DNA of 64,000 nucleotides from Paracoccus sp. M683 (GTDB taxonomy: Bacteria; Pseudomonadota; Alphaproteobacteria; Rhodobacterales; Rhodobacteraceae), in the NCBI RefSeq assembly GCF_007096355.1, contig NZ_VKDF01000009.1:60665-124664 (forward strand), in the 5' to 3' direction. This document shows, in pieces, positions 54,000-63,108 of the stretch (positions are counted from its first letter, which is position 1; every line of letters begins with the position of its first letter). A program made the translations under genes and the position numbers. A model generated the notes under the pieces. That model was given only the letters and a program-made list of their open reading frames with translations, was not told the origin of the DNA and did not search any database.

Positions 54000-55927
54000 G
54001 CCTGCCTGTCTTTGATCTCGGTGATGCCCAGAACCTCTAGTATTTTGGCGGCGATCTGGGGGGCATTCAGGGCCGATGTATCATACATCGCAACCGGCGC
54101 ATCATGATCGACAAAGACATCGGGCAAGACCATCGAGCGGAATTTCAGCCCGCTGTCGAAAATGCCTTCATCCGCAAGCAATTGCGCGACATGGCTGCCA
54201 AAGCCGCCGACAGCGCCCTCCTCGATGGTGATCAGCACCTCGTGCTCGGCGGCAAGGCGCAGGATCAGATCGCGGTCCAGCGGCTTGGCGAAACGGGCAT
54301 CGGCGACCGTGGGCGTGATGCCGCGCGCCGACAACGCCTCGCGCGCGGTCAGCACGTCGGCCAGGCGGGTGCCAAAGGACAGGATGGCGACGCCGCGCCC
54401 CGGCGCGACAATCCGGCCCTTGCCGATCTCCAGAACCTGGCCGTGTTCGGGCAATTCGACGCCCACGCCTTCACCACGCGGGAAACGAAAGGCGATCGGG
54501 CCGCTGTCATGCGCGGCGGCAGTGGCGACCATATGCACCAGTTCGGCCTCGTCAGCGGCGGCCATCACCACCATGCCCGGCAGATTTGCAAGGAAGGCGA
54601 TGTCGAAAGCACCGGCATGGGTGGGGCCGTCCTGGCCGACCAGCCCGGCGCGGTCGATGGCGAAACGCACCGGCAATCCCTGCACCGCAACATCATGAAC
54701 GACCTGATCGTAGCCGCGCTGAAGGAAGGTCGAATAGATGGCGCAGAAAGGCTTCATCCCGCCTGCGGCCAAGCCAGCCGAGAAGGTGACTGCATGTTGT
54801 TCAGCGATACCCACGTCGAAACAGCGGCGCGGATAGGTCTGGGCGAATTTCTTCAGCCCCGTGCCATCCGGCATGGCGGCGGTGATGGCGACGATCTTGT
54901 CGTCACGGCTGGCCTGATCGACCAGCGCATCGGCAAAAACGGCGGTATAGCTGGGCGCGTTGGACTTGGCCTTGGCCTGCTGGCCCGTCACCACGTCGAA
55001 CTTGGCGGTCGCATGACCCTTGTCAGCGGCGGTTTCGGCCGGGGCATAGCCCTTGCCCTTCTTCGTCACCACGTGGATCAGCACCGGGCCCTTCGCCCGC
55101 GACTTGACGGTGCGCAACAGCGGCAGAAGCTGGTCCAGATCATGCCCGTCAACCGGGCCGATATAGGAAAAGCCCAGATTTTCGAACAGCGTTCCGCCAA
55201 CGGTCATGCCCTTCAGCATTTCCTTGGCCCGGCGCGCGCCCTCCTGGAAGGGCGGCGGCAGGAAGCCGACCGCGCCCTTGGCCACGGCCTTCAATTCCTG
55301 AAACGGGCCTTCGGTGTAAAGCCGGGTCAGATACGAGGACATGGCCCCGACCGGCGGGGCGATGGACATTTCATTGTCGTTCAACACCACGAACAAACGT
55401 TTGCCCAGATCGCCGGCATTGTTCAGCGCCTCATAGGCCATCCCCGCGCTCATCGCGCCATCGCCGATCACGGCAATCGCATCGCCCGGATCGCCGCCCA
55501 GTTCGCGCGCCATCGCAAAGCCCAGTGCCGCCGAAATCGAGGTCGAGCTGTGGCCGGCACCAAAGGGGTCATAGGCGCTTTCGCTGCGCTTGGTGAACCC
55601 CGACAGACCGCCACCCATGCGCAAGGTGCGGATGCGGTCGCGACGGCCGGTCAGAATCTTGTGAGGATAGCACTGATGGCCGACATCCCAGATGATCTTG
55701 TCGCGCGGCGTGTCGAAAACCGCGTGCAGTGCCACGGTCAATTCGACCACGCCCAGCCCCGCGCCCAGATGGCCGCCGGTCACCGACACGGCGCTGATGG
55801 TTTCGGCGCGCAACTCGTCAGCCAGCTGGCGCAGTTCAGCGTCGCTGAGCGATTTCAGGTCGGACGGCAAATCCACCCTATCCAGCACGGGGGTAAGGGG
55901 CCGGTCGTTACCGGTGGTCGAGGTCAT
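53996..55927 (-). CDS. dxs: 1-deoxy-D-xylulose-5-phosphate synthase
   Basis: Thiamine-diphosphate enzyme opening the MEP isoprenoid pathway, 643 aa. [57 protein letters not shown] (ThDP motif) and [17 protein letters not shown] are all present. It follows ispA on the minus strand. Confidence 0.97.
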   Translation of the reverse strand: MTSTTGNDRPLTPVLDRVDLPSDLKSLSDAELRQLADELRAETISAVSVTGGHLGAGLGVVELTVALHAVFDTPRDKIIWDVGHQCYPHKILTGRRDRIRTLRMGGGLSGFTKRSESAYDPFGAGHSSTSISAALGFAMARELGGDPGDAIAVIGDGAMSAGMAYEALNNAGDLGKRLFVVLNDNEMSIAPPVGAMSSYLTRLYTEGPFQELKAVAKGAVGFLPPPFQEGARRAKEMLKGMTVGGTLFENLGFSYIGPVDGHDLDQLLPLLRTVKSRAKGPVLIHVVTKKGKGYAPAETAADKGHATAKFDVVTGQQAKAKSNAPSYTAVFADALVDQASRDDKIVAITAAMPDGTGLKKFAQTYPRRCFDVGIAEQHAVTFSAGLAAGGMKPFCAIYSTFLQRGYDQVVHDVAVQGLPVRFAIDRAGLVGQDGPTHAGAFDIAFLANLPGMVVMAAADEAELVHMVATAAAHDSGPIAFRFPRGEGVGVELPEHGQVLEIGKGRIVAPGRGVAILSFGTRLADVLTAREALSARGITPTVADARFAKPLDRDLILRLAAEHEVLITIEEGAVGGFGSHVAQLLADEGIFDSGLKFRSMVLPDVFVDHDAPVAMYDTSALNAPQIAAKILEVLGITEIKDRQA

Positions 55928-55953
55928 TGGCTAGCCCCTCCTCGGGGCGGCTG

Positions 55954-56817
55954 TCAGGTGTCGCGTTCGATAACGAAACGCGCCAGTTCGCGCAAGTTTC
56001 CAGCAGCATCGCCATAGGGTGCCAGCGCGGCCTCGGCCCGGCCAATCAGCTTGTCAGCCTTGGCCCGCGCCCCGTCCAGCCCCAGCAGAGACACAAAGGT
56101 CGCCTTGCCCGCCGCATCATCCTTGCCCACACGTTTGCCCGTCGCGGCCTCGTCGCCCGTGACATCAAGAATGTCATCGGCAATCTGGAAGGCCAGGCCC
56201 AGGTTTCGCGCATAGTCGCGCAAGGGCTCGGGGTCGGCACCCGCGATGATCGCGCCGGCAGTCGCCGCAAATTCGATCAGCGCGCCGGTCTTTGCCTCCT
56301 GGATGCGGATGATGGTCTTTTCATCGGCGGCCTCGATGGCGGTTTCGGCCTGAATATCCAGTGCCTGCCCACGCACCATGCCAGACGCGCCGACAGCCTG
56401 TGCAAAAGCGGCAATCAGCGAAACCCGCGCGCCCGAATCGCCGATGACCTCGTCAGTCAGCAACTCGAAGGCCAGCGCCTGCAATGCATCGCCCGCCAGA
56501 ATCGCGGTGGCTTCGGACCATTGCAGATGAACGGTCGGCATGCCGCGCCGCAGGTCGTCATCATCCATCGCCGGCAGATCGTCATGGACCAGGCTATAGG
56601 CATGCAGCGCCTCGACCGCAGCCGCGACGGGCAGTGCTGCCTGATCGTCGATGCCGTTCAGGCGCGCGGATTCCATCACCAGAAAGGCGCGGATGCGCTT
56701 GCCTCCAACGGTGGCATAGCCCATCGCATCGGCCAGTTCGCCACGCGGCATCCGGGCGACGGCATCGGCCAGCGCCTCGGCGACCATGGCCTTCACGACC
56801 TCCAGCCGGTCTTGCAT
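55954..56817 (-). CDS. ispA: Farnesyl/geranylgeranyl diphosphate synthase
   Basis: Polyprenyl diphosphate synthase, 287 aa. The first Asp-rich motif is DDLPAMDDDDLRRG and the second DDILD. It has the short chain-length-determining region of an IspA-type enzyme, probably making FPP. It abuts xseB. Confidence 0.92.
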   Translation of the reverse strand: MQDRLEVVKAMVAEALADAVARMPRGELADAMGYATVGGKRIRAFLVMESARLNGIDDQAALPVAAAVEALHAYSLVHDDLPAMDDDDLRRGMPTVHLQWSEATAILAGDALQALAFELLTDEVIGDSGARVSLIAAFAQAVGASGMVRGQALDIQAETAIEAADEKTIIRIQEAKTGALIEFAATAGAIIAGADPEPLRDYARNLGLAFQIADDILDVTGDEAATGKRVGKDDAAGKATFVSLLGLDGARAKADKLIGRAEAALAPYGDAAGNLRELARFVIERDT

Positions 56818-57057
56818 TTACAGACCCTCGGCGGGGGTCGTGCCGGTCGGCGCACCATCAGCGGACAGGGTGATCTTTTCCACCCGTTCCTCGGCCTGAC
56901 GCAGCCGCTGTTCGCAATGCGCGCGCAGCTTGGCGCCGCGTTCGTAAAGCGCGATGGATTCCTCCAGGGTGGCCTCGCCGGTCTCCAGCTTGCCAACCGT
57001 GGCTTCCAGTTCCTTCATCGCGTCCTCGAAGGACATGGCGGGGATATCGTCGCTCAT
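56818..57057 (-). CDS. xseB: Exodeoxyribonuclease VII small subunit
   Basis: A 79-aa small subunit. SFEDAMKELEATVGKLETGEATLEESIALYERGAKL is diagnostic. It lies between the deacetylase and ispA, overlapping the deacetylase gene by 4 bp. xseA is not here. Confidence 0.95.
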   Translation of the reverse strand: MSDDIPAMSFEDAMKELEATVGKLETGEATLEESIALYERGAKLRAHCEQRLRQAEERVEKITLSADGAPTGTTPAEGL

Positions 57058-57974
57058 CCGGGGGTTCCTATCAGCTGTTCGACATGGGCACGCGCGCTGC
57101 GGCCCAGAGCGGCAAGATCATAGCCCCCTTCGAGGCAAGAGACCACCGGGGCCCCGCCAATGGCCGCCGCGTCGCAGATGGCGCGGGTAATGGCTGCGAA
57201 ATCCTGATCCAGCCAGTCAAGCTGGGCCAGCGGATCGTCGGCATGGGCGTCGAACCCGGCCGAGACGATGACCAGCTGCGGGCGCCATTCGATCATCCGG
57301 TCAAGGATGCGCCCCCATGCCGCCCGCGCCACCGCGCCATCAGATCCGGGCCGCAGGGGCAGGTTCATGATCTGGCCATAGGCGCCCGTCTGATCGGCTG
57401 CACCAGTGCCCGGATAAAGCGGCATCTGGTGGGTCGAGGCAAAGAACGCGCGTTTTTCGTTCCACAGCAGGTCCTGCGTGCCATTGCCGTGATGGACATC
57501 GAAATCCAGCACCGCCACGCGGTCAAGGCGGTGATGATCCAGCCCCCGCATAGCCGCAATTGCCACGGTGCCGAACAGGCAGAACCCCATCGCCGTCTCG
57601 CGTTCGGCATGATGGCCGGGCGGGCGCATGGCGACAAAGGCGCTGTCGGCCATGCCCGTCAGAACCGCATCGACCGCAGCCGTGGCCCCGCCAACCGCGC
57701 GCAGCGCCGCATCCCAGCTGCTGGGCGAAACATGGGTATCGGCATCCAGCATCCGAATCCCTTCCGCCGGGATCGCAGCCCGGATGCGGTCGATATAGGT
57801 CTGTGGATGACAGCGCAGCAATTCGGCCTGATCGGCCAGCGGCGCTTCGTGCCGGTCCAGCGGCAGATCGGCAAGCGCCGTCAGCACCGCCTTGTGCCGG
57901 GCAACCTGTTCGGGGTGGCCTGGCGGGGTTTCGTGCCGGGCGGCATCGGGATGGGTATAAAGTCGCGTCACCAT
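57054..57974 (-). CDS. Histone deacetylase-family (acetoin utilisation-like) protein
   Basis: A 306-aa zinc deacetylase. RPPGHHAERETAMGFCLFGTVAIAA, LDFDVHHGNGTQDLLW and VIVSAGFDAHADDPLAQL carry the His-Asp zinc-site motifs. ATG 57974 follows from the family start MVTRLYTHPD. Substrate likely an acetylpolyamine or acetylated small molecule. Confidence 0.92.
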   Translation of the reverse strand: MVTRLYTHPDAARHETPPGHPEQVARHKAVLTALADLPLDRHEAPLADQAELLRCHPQTYIDRIRAAIPAEGIRMLDADTHVSPSSWDAALRAVGGATAAVDAVLTGMADSAFVAMRPPGHHAERETAMGFCLFGTVAIAAMRGLDHHRLDRVAVLDFDVHHGNGTQDLLWNEKRAFFASTHQMPLYPGTGAADQTGAYGQIMNLPLRPGSDGAVARAAWGRILDRMIEWRPQLVIVSAGFDAHADDPLAQLDWLDQDFAAITRAICDAAAIGGAPVVSCLEGGYDLAALGRSARAHVEQLIGTPG

Positions 57975-58031
57975 GCCGGCCAAGCTAGGTTGCCCATGCG
58001 GCAGGGGCAATGGCTATCGTCGCGCGCCGGA

Positions 58032-58865
58032 TCAGGCCTTTGGCTTTGGCGCCTGATCGGAAAACACATGTTCGGCGCCGGGAAAGCGGCGGGCGCGAAC
58101 ATCGGCGGCATATTCCGCGATGGCATCGCCAGCAGCCTGCGCCAGATCGCCATAGCGGCGCACGAATTTCGGGCGGAACTCGGCGAACAGGCCCAGCATG
58201 TCGTCAACGACCAGAATCTGCCCGTCGCAGCCGGCCGAAGCGCCGATGCCGATGGTCGGAATGTCGACGGCGGCGGTGATCTCATCGGCCAGACTGGCCG
58301 GCACCTTTTCCAGCACCACAGCAAAGGCCCCGGCCTGCGCCACCGCCTGCGCATCGGCCATCACATGCCGGCGGGCATCGCCCCTGCCCTGCACGCCATA
58401 GCCGCCAAAGGCGTTCACCGCCTGCGGCGTCAGGCCGATATGCGCCATGACCGGAATCCCGCGCGAGGCCAGAAACTGAATCGTCGGTGCCATTGTCACG
58501 CCACCTTCCAGCTTGACCGCGCCCGCGCCGGTTTCGGCCATGACCTGCGAGGCGGCGGCAAAGGCCGCCTGCGGGCTTGCCTCATAGCTGCCAAAGGGCA
58601 GATCAATCACCACCAGCGCCTGCTGGCAGCCGCGCATCACGGCCTTGCCATGGTCGATCATCATCCGCAGGGTGACGGGCAGGGTCGAGTCGAAGCCATA
58701 GACGACCATCCCAAGGGAATCCCCAACCAGCACCACCTCGCAATGCGGATCGACCAGCCGCGCGACCGGCGTTGTATAGGCCGTCAGCGAAACGATCGGA
58801 TCGCCCCCCTTGCGCGCCCGGATATCAACCGCAGTCAGTCGCCGGATATGTCCTGAAACGCTCAT
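58032..58865 (-). CDS. panB: 3-methyl-2-oxobutanoate hydroxymethyltransferase
   Basis: First committed pantothenate enzyme, 277 aa. [42 protein letters not shown] and [12 protein letters not shown] are diagnostic. ATG 58865 gives the family start. panC is not adjacent. Confidence 0.96.
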   Translation of the reverse strand: MSVSGHIRRLTAVDIRARKGGDPIVSLTAYTTPVARLVDPHCEVVLVGDSLGMVVYGFDSTLPVTLRMMIDHGKAVMRGCQQALVVIDLPFGSYEASPQAAFAAASQVMAETGAGAVKLEGGVTMAPTIQFLASRGIPVMAHIGLTPQAVNAFGGYGVQGRGDARRHVMADAQAVAQAGAFAVVLEKVPASLADEITAAVDIPTIGIGASAGCDGQILVVDDMLGLFAEFRPKFVRRYGDLAQAAGDAIAEYAADVRARRFPGAEHVFSDQAPKPKA

Positions 58866-58945
58866 GCCGCCATGTCCCCCGCTTGCTGGCTGCTTCAAGG
58901 GACGTTTTAGCCGCGCGGAACCGCCGCATCAACGGCGCCGGGGCG

Positions 58946-60208
58946 TCACGCGGGTCGGGCGGTCAGCCTCGTGCCGTCATTCCCGGTCACGATCATGTCC
59001 AGAAGCGCGCCTTCGGGCAGGCCGTCAGGCAAGGCGACCTCGGTGAATTGCTCGGTGCGGCCAAGGCTGGGGCCTTCGGTCAGGACAACGTGGCGGCGGT
59101 CGGCCTGGGCATCCAGATGCCGGCGCAACGCGGCATCGCCCGCCTCGCGCAGCCGCGCCGCACGGTCGCGGATCACCGGTCCCTTGACCGCAGGCATGCG
59201 CGCGGCGGGCGTGCCCTTGCGCGCGCTGTAGGGAAAGACGTGCAGGAAGGTCAGGCCGCAATCCTGCACCAGCTTGACCGAGTTTTCGAACATCGCATCG
59301 GTTTCGGTCGGAAAACCGGCAATGATGTCGGCACCAAAGACGATGTCGGGGCGCAGTCGCCGGGCATCCTCGCAGAACCGGATCGCATCGTCGCGCAGGT
59401 GGCGGCGCTTCATCCGTTTCAGGATCATGTCGTCGCCCGCCTGCAAGGACAGGTGCAGATGCGGCATCAGACGCGGCTCGCTGGCGATGGCCAGCATCAG
59501 GTTTTCGTCCGCCTCGATGCTGTCGATGCTGCTGATGCGCAGGCGCGGCAGGTCGGGCACCAGCCGCAGGATGCGCATGACCAGATCGCCAAGCCGCGGC
59601 TGCCCCGGCAGGTCCGCACCCCAAGAGGTCAGATCAACGCCGGTCAGCACCACCTCGTTGAAGCCGCGATCCCTGAGGCGTTTGATCTGTTCCACCACCA
59701 CGCCCGCCGGAACGCTGCGGGAATTTCCGCGGCCGAAGGGGATGATGCAAAAGGTGCAGCGGTGATCGCAGCCGTTCTGCACCTGAACATAAGCCCGATG
59801 ACGCCCGAAGCCGTCGATCAGATGGCCCGCCGTTTCGCGCACGGACATGATGTCATCGACCTGCACCTTCTCGGTCTCGCCGATCAGGTCGGGTGCGCGC
59901 AGGCTGGCCCAGGTCTGGGGCTGCATCTTTTCGTGATTGCCAATGACGCGGGTGACCTCGGGCATGTCGGCAAAGGTTTCGGGTTCGGTCTGGGCGGCGC
60001 AGCCGGTGACGATGACCGGCGCGCCGGGGTTTTCGCGGGCCAGACGGCGGATTTCCTGCCGGGCCTTGCGCACGGCCTCGGCCGTGACGGCGCAGGTGTT
60101 CACCACCACGGCGCCCGACAGACCCGCAGCCTCGGCCATCTCGCGCATCGCCTCGGTTTCATAGGCGTTCAGGCGGCAGCCGAGCGTCGAAAAGACTGGC
60201 GCGCTCAT
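58946..60208 (-). CDS. mtaB: tRNA (N6-threonylcarbamoyladenosine(37)-C2)-methylthiotransferase MtaB
   Basis: Radical SAM methylthiotransferase, 420 aa. UPF0004 cysteines lie in TLGCRLN, NTCAVT and TGCAAQ, and the radical SAM cluster is CDHRCTFC. A TRAM-like tail closes the protein. ATG 60208 overlaps dapF by 4 bp. Confidence 0.94.
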   Translation of the reverse strand: MSAPVFSTLGCRLNAYETEAMREMAEAAGLSGAVVVNTCAVTAEAVRKARQEIRRLARENPGAPVIVTGCAAQTEPETFADMPEVTRVIGNHEKMQPQTWASLRAPDLIGETEKVQVDDIMSVRETAGHLIDGFGRHRAYVQVQNGCDHRCTFCIIPFGRGNSRSVPAGVVVEQIKRLRDRGFNEVVLTGVDLTSWGADLPGQPRLGDLVMRILRLVPDLPRLRISSIDSIEADENLMLAIASEPRLMPHLHLSLQAGDDMILKRMKRRHLRDDAIRFCEDARRLRPDIVFGADIIAGFPTETDAMFENSVKLVQDCGLTFLHVFPYSARKGTPAARMPAVKGPVIRDRAARLREAGDAALRRHLDAQADRRHVVLTEGPSLGRTEQFTEVALPDGLPEGALLDMIVTGNDGTRLTARPA

Positions 60209-61035
60209 CCGGCCAGCCATTCGGAGGTAAGGACGCCGCTGAAGACATGCGCGGTCGGCGCCTCCATCCAGACGCCATCCTCGCGCCAGTCGATATGCAA
60301 GACGCCGCCGGGGACATTGACCTTGACCCGCCGCCCCGTCAGCCCGCGCCGCGCCGAGGCCACCGCCGCCGCGCAGGAACACGACCCCGAGGCCAGCGTC
60401 GGCCCCGTGCCGCGTTCCCAGATCCGCAGCAGGATCTCATCTGGCGACAGGACGTGCACGACCTCGACATTGGTGCGTTCGGGATAAAGCGGGTGATGTT
60501 CCATCTCGGCGCCGAAGCGGTCCAGATCGACGGCGGCGGCGTCATCGACGAAGAAGGTCAGATGCGGATTGCCCATGCCGGTTGCAACCGGATCGCCTTC
60601 GATGGGCAGATGGTCAATATCGACCTGATACGCCAAAGGAATCGCGCGCCAGTCCAGCACCGGCTGGCCCATGTTAACTCGGGTCAGGCCGTTGCCCGCG
60701 TCCTCGGCGATCAGGATACGGTCGCCGGTCCGCAGGGTCAGATGATTCTTGCCGGTCTCGTCCATGACGAAGCGGGCGACACAGCGCGTGGCATTGCCGC
60801 AGGTGCCGCTGCGCGAGCCATCGGCGTTCCAGAAATCCAGCCGCAGATCGGCCTGATCGTCCGGCAGAATCGCCGCCAACTGGTCAAATCCCACGCCGCG
60901 ATTGCGATCGGCAATGCGCGCGATGATATTGTCGGCGGGGGGCTGCCCCCCTGCACGCAGGTCGATCACCACGAAGTCATTGCCCAGCCCGTGCATCTTC
61001 ATGAAGGGCACGGCACCGCCCGGATTCCTGTTCAT
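60205..61035 (-). CDS. dapF: Diaminopimelate epimerase (variant active site)
   Basis: Makes meso-DAP for lysine and peptidoglycan, 276 aa. The first catalytic Cys is present in GTCGNATRC. The second site, normally (A)CGSGA, reads LASGSCSCAAAV, so Ser sits where the catalytic Cys is expected and Cys appear three and five residues later. ATG 61035 was chosen; 61041 is possible. Confidence 0.88.
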   Translation of the reverse strand: MNRNPGGAVPFMKMHGLGNDFVVIDLRAGGQPPADNIIARIADRNRGVGFDQLAAILPDDQADLRLDFWNADGSRSGTCGNATRCVARFVMDETGKNHLTLRTGDRILIAEDAGNGLTRVNMGQPVLDWRAIPLAYQVDIDHLPIEGDPVATGMGNPHLTFFVDDAAAVDLDRFGAEMEHHPLYPERTNVEVVHVLSPDEILLRIWERGTGPTLASGSCSCAAAVASARRGLTGRRVKVNVPGGVLHIDWREDGVWMEAPTAHVFSGVLTSEWLAG

Positions 61036-61131
61036 AGCGGGCATATATGCCCTGATGAAGAAAACCGCCAGTAGCGATGATTTTTCTGCTTGACGCTGCC
61101 CGACGCTGACCCTAGTTAGGCGCCCTGTTGT

Positions 61132-61207
61132 GGGCCCATAGCTCAGTTGGTAGAGCAACTGACTTTTAATCAGTGGGTCACAGGTTCGAATCCTGTTGGG
61201 CTCACCA
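61132..61207 (+). tRNA. tRNA-Lys (UUU anticodon)
   Basis: A 76-nt cloverleaf. Acceptor GGGCCCA pairs with TGGGCTC, the anticodon loop is CTTTTAA with anticodon TTT, the T arm contains GGTTCGAATCC, and CCA is encoded. It is the likely attachment site of the mobile region to its right. Confidence 0.97.
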
Positions 61208-61438
61208 TATTTCTCAATTGACAGGTGACAAATAACACCTCAGCTGGCCATTTGGGACAGATATCCTGTCCATTTGCGCTGCTGATGCTTGGATCAACTG
61301 GGGACGATTGTGTGGCGGCGCACTAGCTTCCGGACGAAAATGCACCAGCTTCTGGACAAAAAATTTTTCTGTCAGGTCTCTTTTCGGGCGCAAATCCTGA
61401 CGGCTGATCGGAGCGATCCTGGCAGGCTTCTGCCCCCC
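61208..61438. other. Repeat-rich 231-bp border next to tRNA-Lys
   Basis: No gene is seen. The stretch holds a GGACAG-N5-CTGTCC inverted repeat (about 61256-61272) and two adjacent 22-bp repeats. It resembles a mobile-element terminus. Confidence 0.5.
61319..61362 (+). repeat. Two tandem 22-bp direct repeats
   Basis: GCACTAGCTTCCGGACGAAA(AT) at 61319-61340 and GCACCAGCTTCTGGACAAAA(AA) at 61341-61362 match at 18 of 22 positions, with no gap. Spacing and form resemble iterated transposase-binding sites. Confidence 0.65.
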
Positions 61439-63108
61439 TCACCAGACAGTCGCCCCGATCCGCTGGCTGGCCCAGTCATAAAGCCGGATGCGCTGTTCAT
61501 AGGTCGGCACCTGATCCGCAACCAGATACCAGTTGACCCAACTCAGGTGATTATCGCCGTAGGCAGTGCTGGAAAGCTGGAACCAGTCCACCGGACCCGG
61601 ATCGGCCGATCCGGTGGAGGACTGCCGCACCAAGTCCTCGCCTGACTGCCGGTTGAGGTTGGTCAGCCGGATGGTCTTTTGACCGCCCGACCAGATCACC
61701 TCGATCAGCGCGCGGTCGCCGTCCATGCCGCCGGCAAATGACGCCTGCGTATTGGCCCCGCCAGATGCCTGAGCCCACCCACCGCCACCGTTGATCCAGA
61801 CCTCTGAACCGTCCATTTCGATGATCCGGTGATCCCCGGATGTATAACGCAGGTCGACGAGCATCGCCTGATAGGCCGGTGTCATTGCCGGCGAGACATT
61901 CGCCTGCATCGGATCAGCCGAGAACGCGATTACATCGCCATCCAGAACCGGCACGCGGGCCGGATCGGTGACAGCCCAGCTATCGCCGATTGCGGCGACC
62001 GGTCCGCCCTCGACGGCCGGCGTCGTGCGGGCGGTGTCGGCCCATTTGTCGTCGCTGATGGCGTCCATCTGGACGATCTGCGCGTCGGCGAAGATCTGTA
62101 TCGGCGTTTCGCCATCCGGCACGATCAGGCCAATTGGGCTGCGCGATACGCCGCCCCGGCCCGCGTAAGCATAATCGTCGGCGATCTGGGTCGCGATGCC
62201 TGCCAGATAGGCTGCCATAGATGCATCGACATAGGCCGTGGTCGGCAGCGGGCTGGGCAACGGCACCAGCACGTGGTTGTAGGCGACCAGATTGAACAGG
62301 GCCAGCTTGGCCCAGCAGCCCGGCTCTGACAGCATATATTGATGGGTCGATGCGCCGGAACTCGTGTCAAATCCGCTCCAAAAATAACGATGATCCGTCA
62401 CCCCGCCGGGCACGATGCCGCCGGCCTGCACATCGTCATAGATCCGCGCCAGCAGGCGATGTGTCGGGACGATCCGGCAGAACATGCCCGCGTGACCGTT
62501 ATCATCGAGCCACTGCCTGATGACGTCAGCGAGGTATTGGTGCGCGCCCTCATAGGCGTCGATGCGGCTGCGCCAGAGACCATCGTTACTGAAATCCGTT
62601 TCGCTCGGCAGATAGGGCTGCTGACCGTCGATCAGGATCCCTGTAGCGCCTGCAGTGGCGGCAGCCTCGACCAAAACCAGTGCCGCCGCAACGTTCGCAG
62701 CCAGCCCGTCATGATGATCCGTGCGGCCCCATTGGTCAGGTTGCCACAAATGACCGCCAGTATCGGGGTGCCAACCCCAATCGCCCAGACTGATCACCAG
62801 CGCATCATAACCCGCAATATCCGCGATTGGATCAGTGCCCGAACTATAGGTCTGGCTGCCGTCTATCATTTGTGGCAGCAGCCGCACATATGGCGCGACC
62901 AGCTGGCTGACTGAATAACCTGGCAGGCCCGGAACCGGGGCAAAACCGTCCGGCCCTGAATAGGTCGGCCGGAACAGGTCCGCCATGCCGTGATCGTCAA
63001 CGCCCTCGCGCCACGGCAGGTAAAGCATGTTGGTTGCGAACGAATACGGCATGAACATGAACCGCGCGGTTGAGGGGTCGAGTTGGTTGAGCGTTGAAAC
63101 GCCAGCGC
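61439..63108 (-). pseudogene. Large exported/phage-like protein truncated by the IS21 element
   Basis: An open frame of about 556 codons whose 5' part is cut off at the IS21 left end. The N-terminal remnant begins AGVSTLNQLDPSTARFMFMPYSF. A middle segment (ISLGDWGWHPDTGG, GATGILIDGQQPYLPS) may be hydrolase- or SGNH-like, and the C-terminal 130 or so residues look like a lectin/LamG-type beta-sandwich (IIEMDGSEVWING, IEVIWSGGQKTIRLTNLNR). Composition and location next to tRNA-Lys suggest prophage or island cargo. No specific function can be assigned. Confidence 0.55.

Noticed and set aside
54104..56017. 637-codon frame antisense to dxs
   Set aside because: Dxs motifs are clear on the minus strand; the frame lacks start signals and domains.
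57084..58856. 590-codon frame antisense to the deacetylase and panB
   Set aside because: Spans two real genes on the other strand; a shadow.
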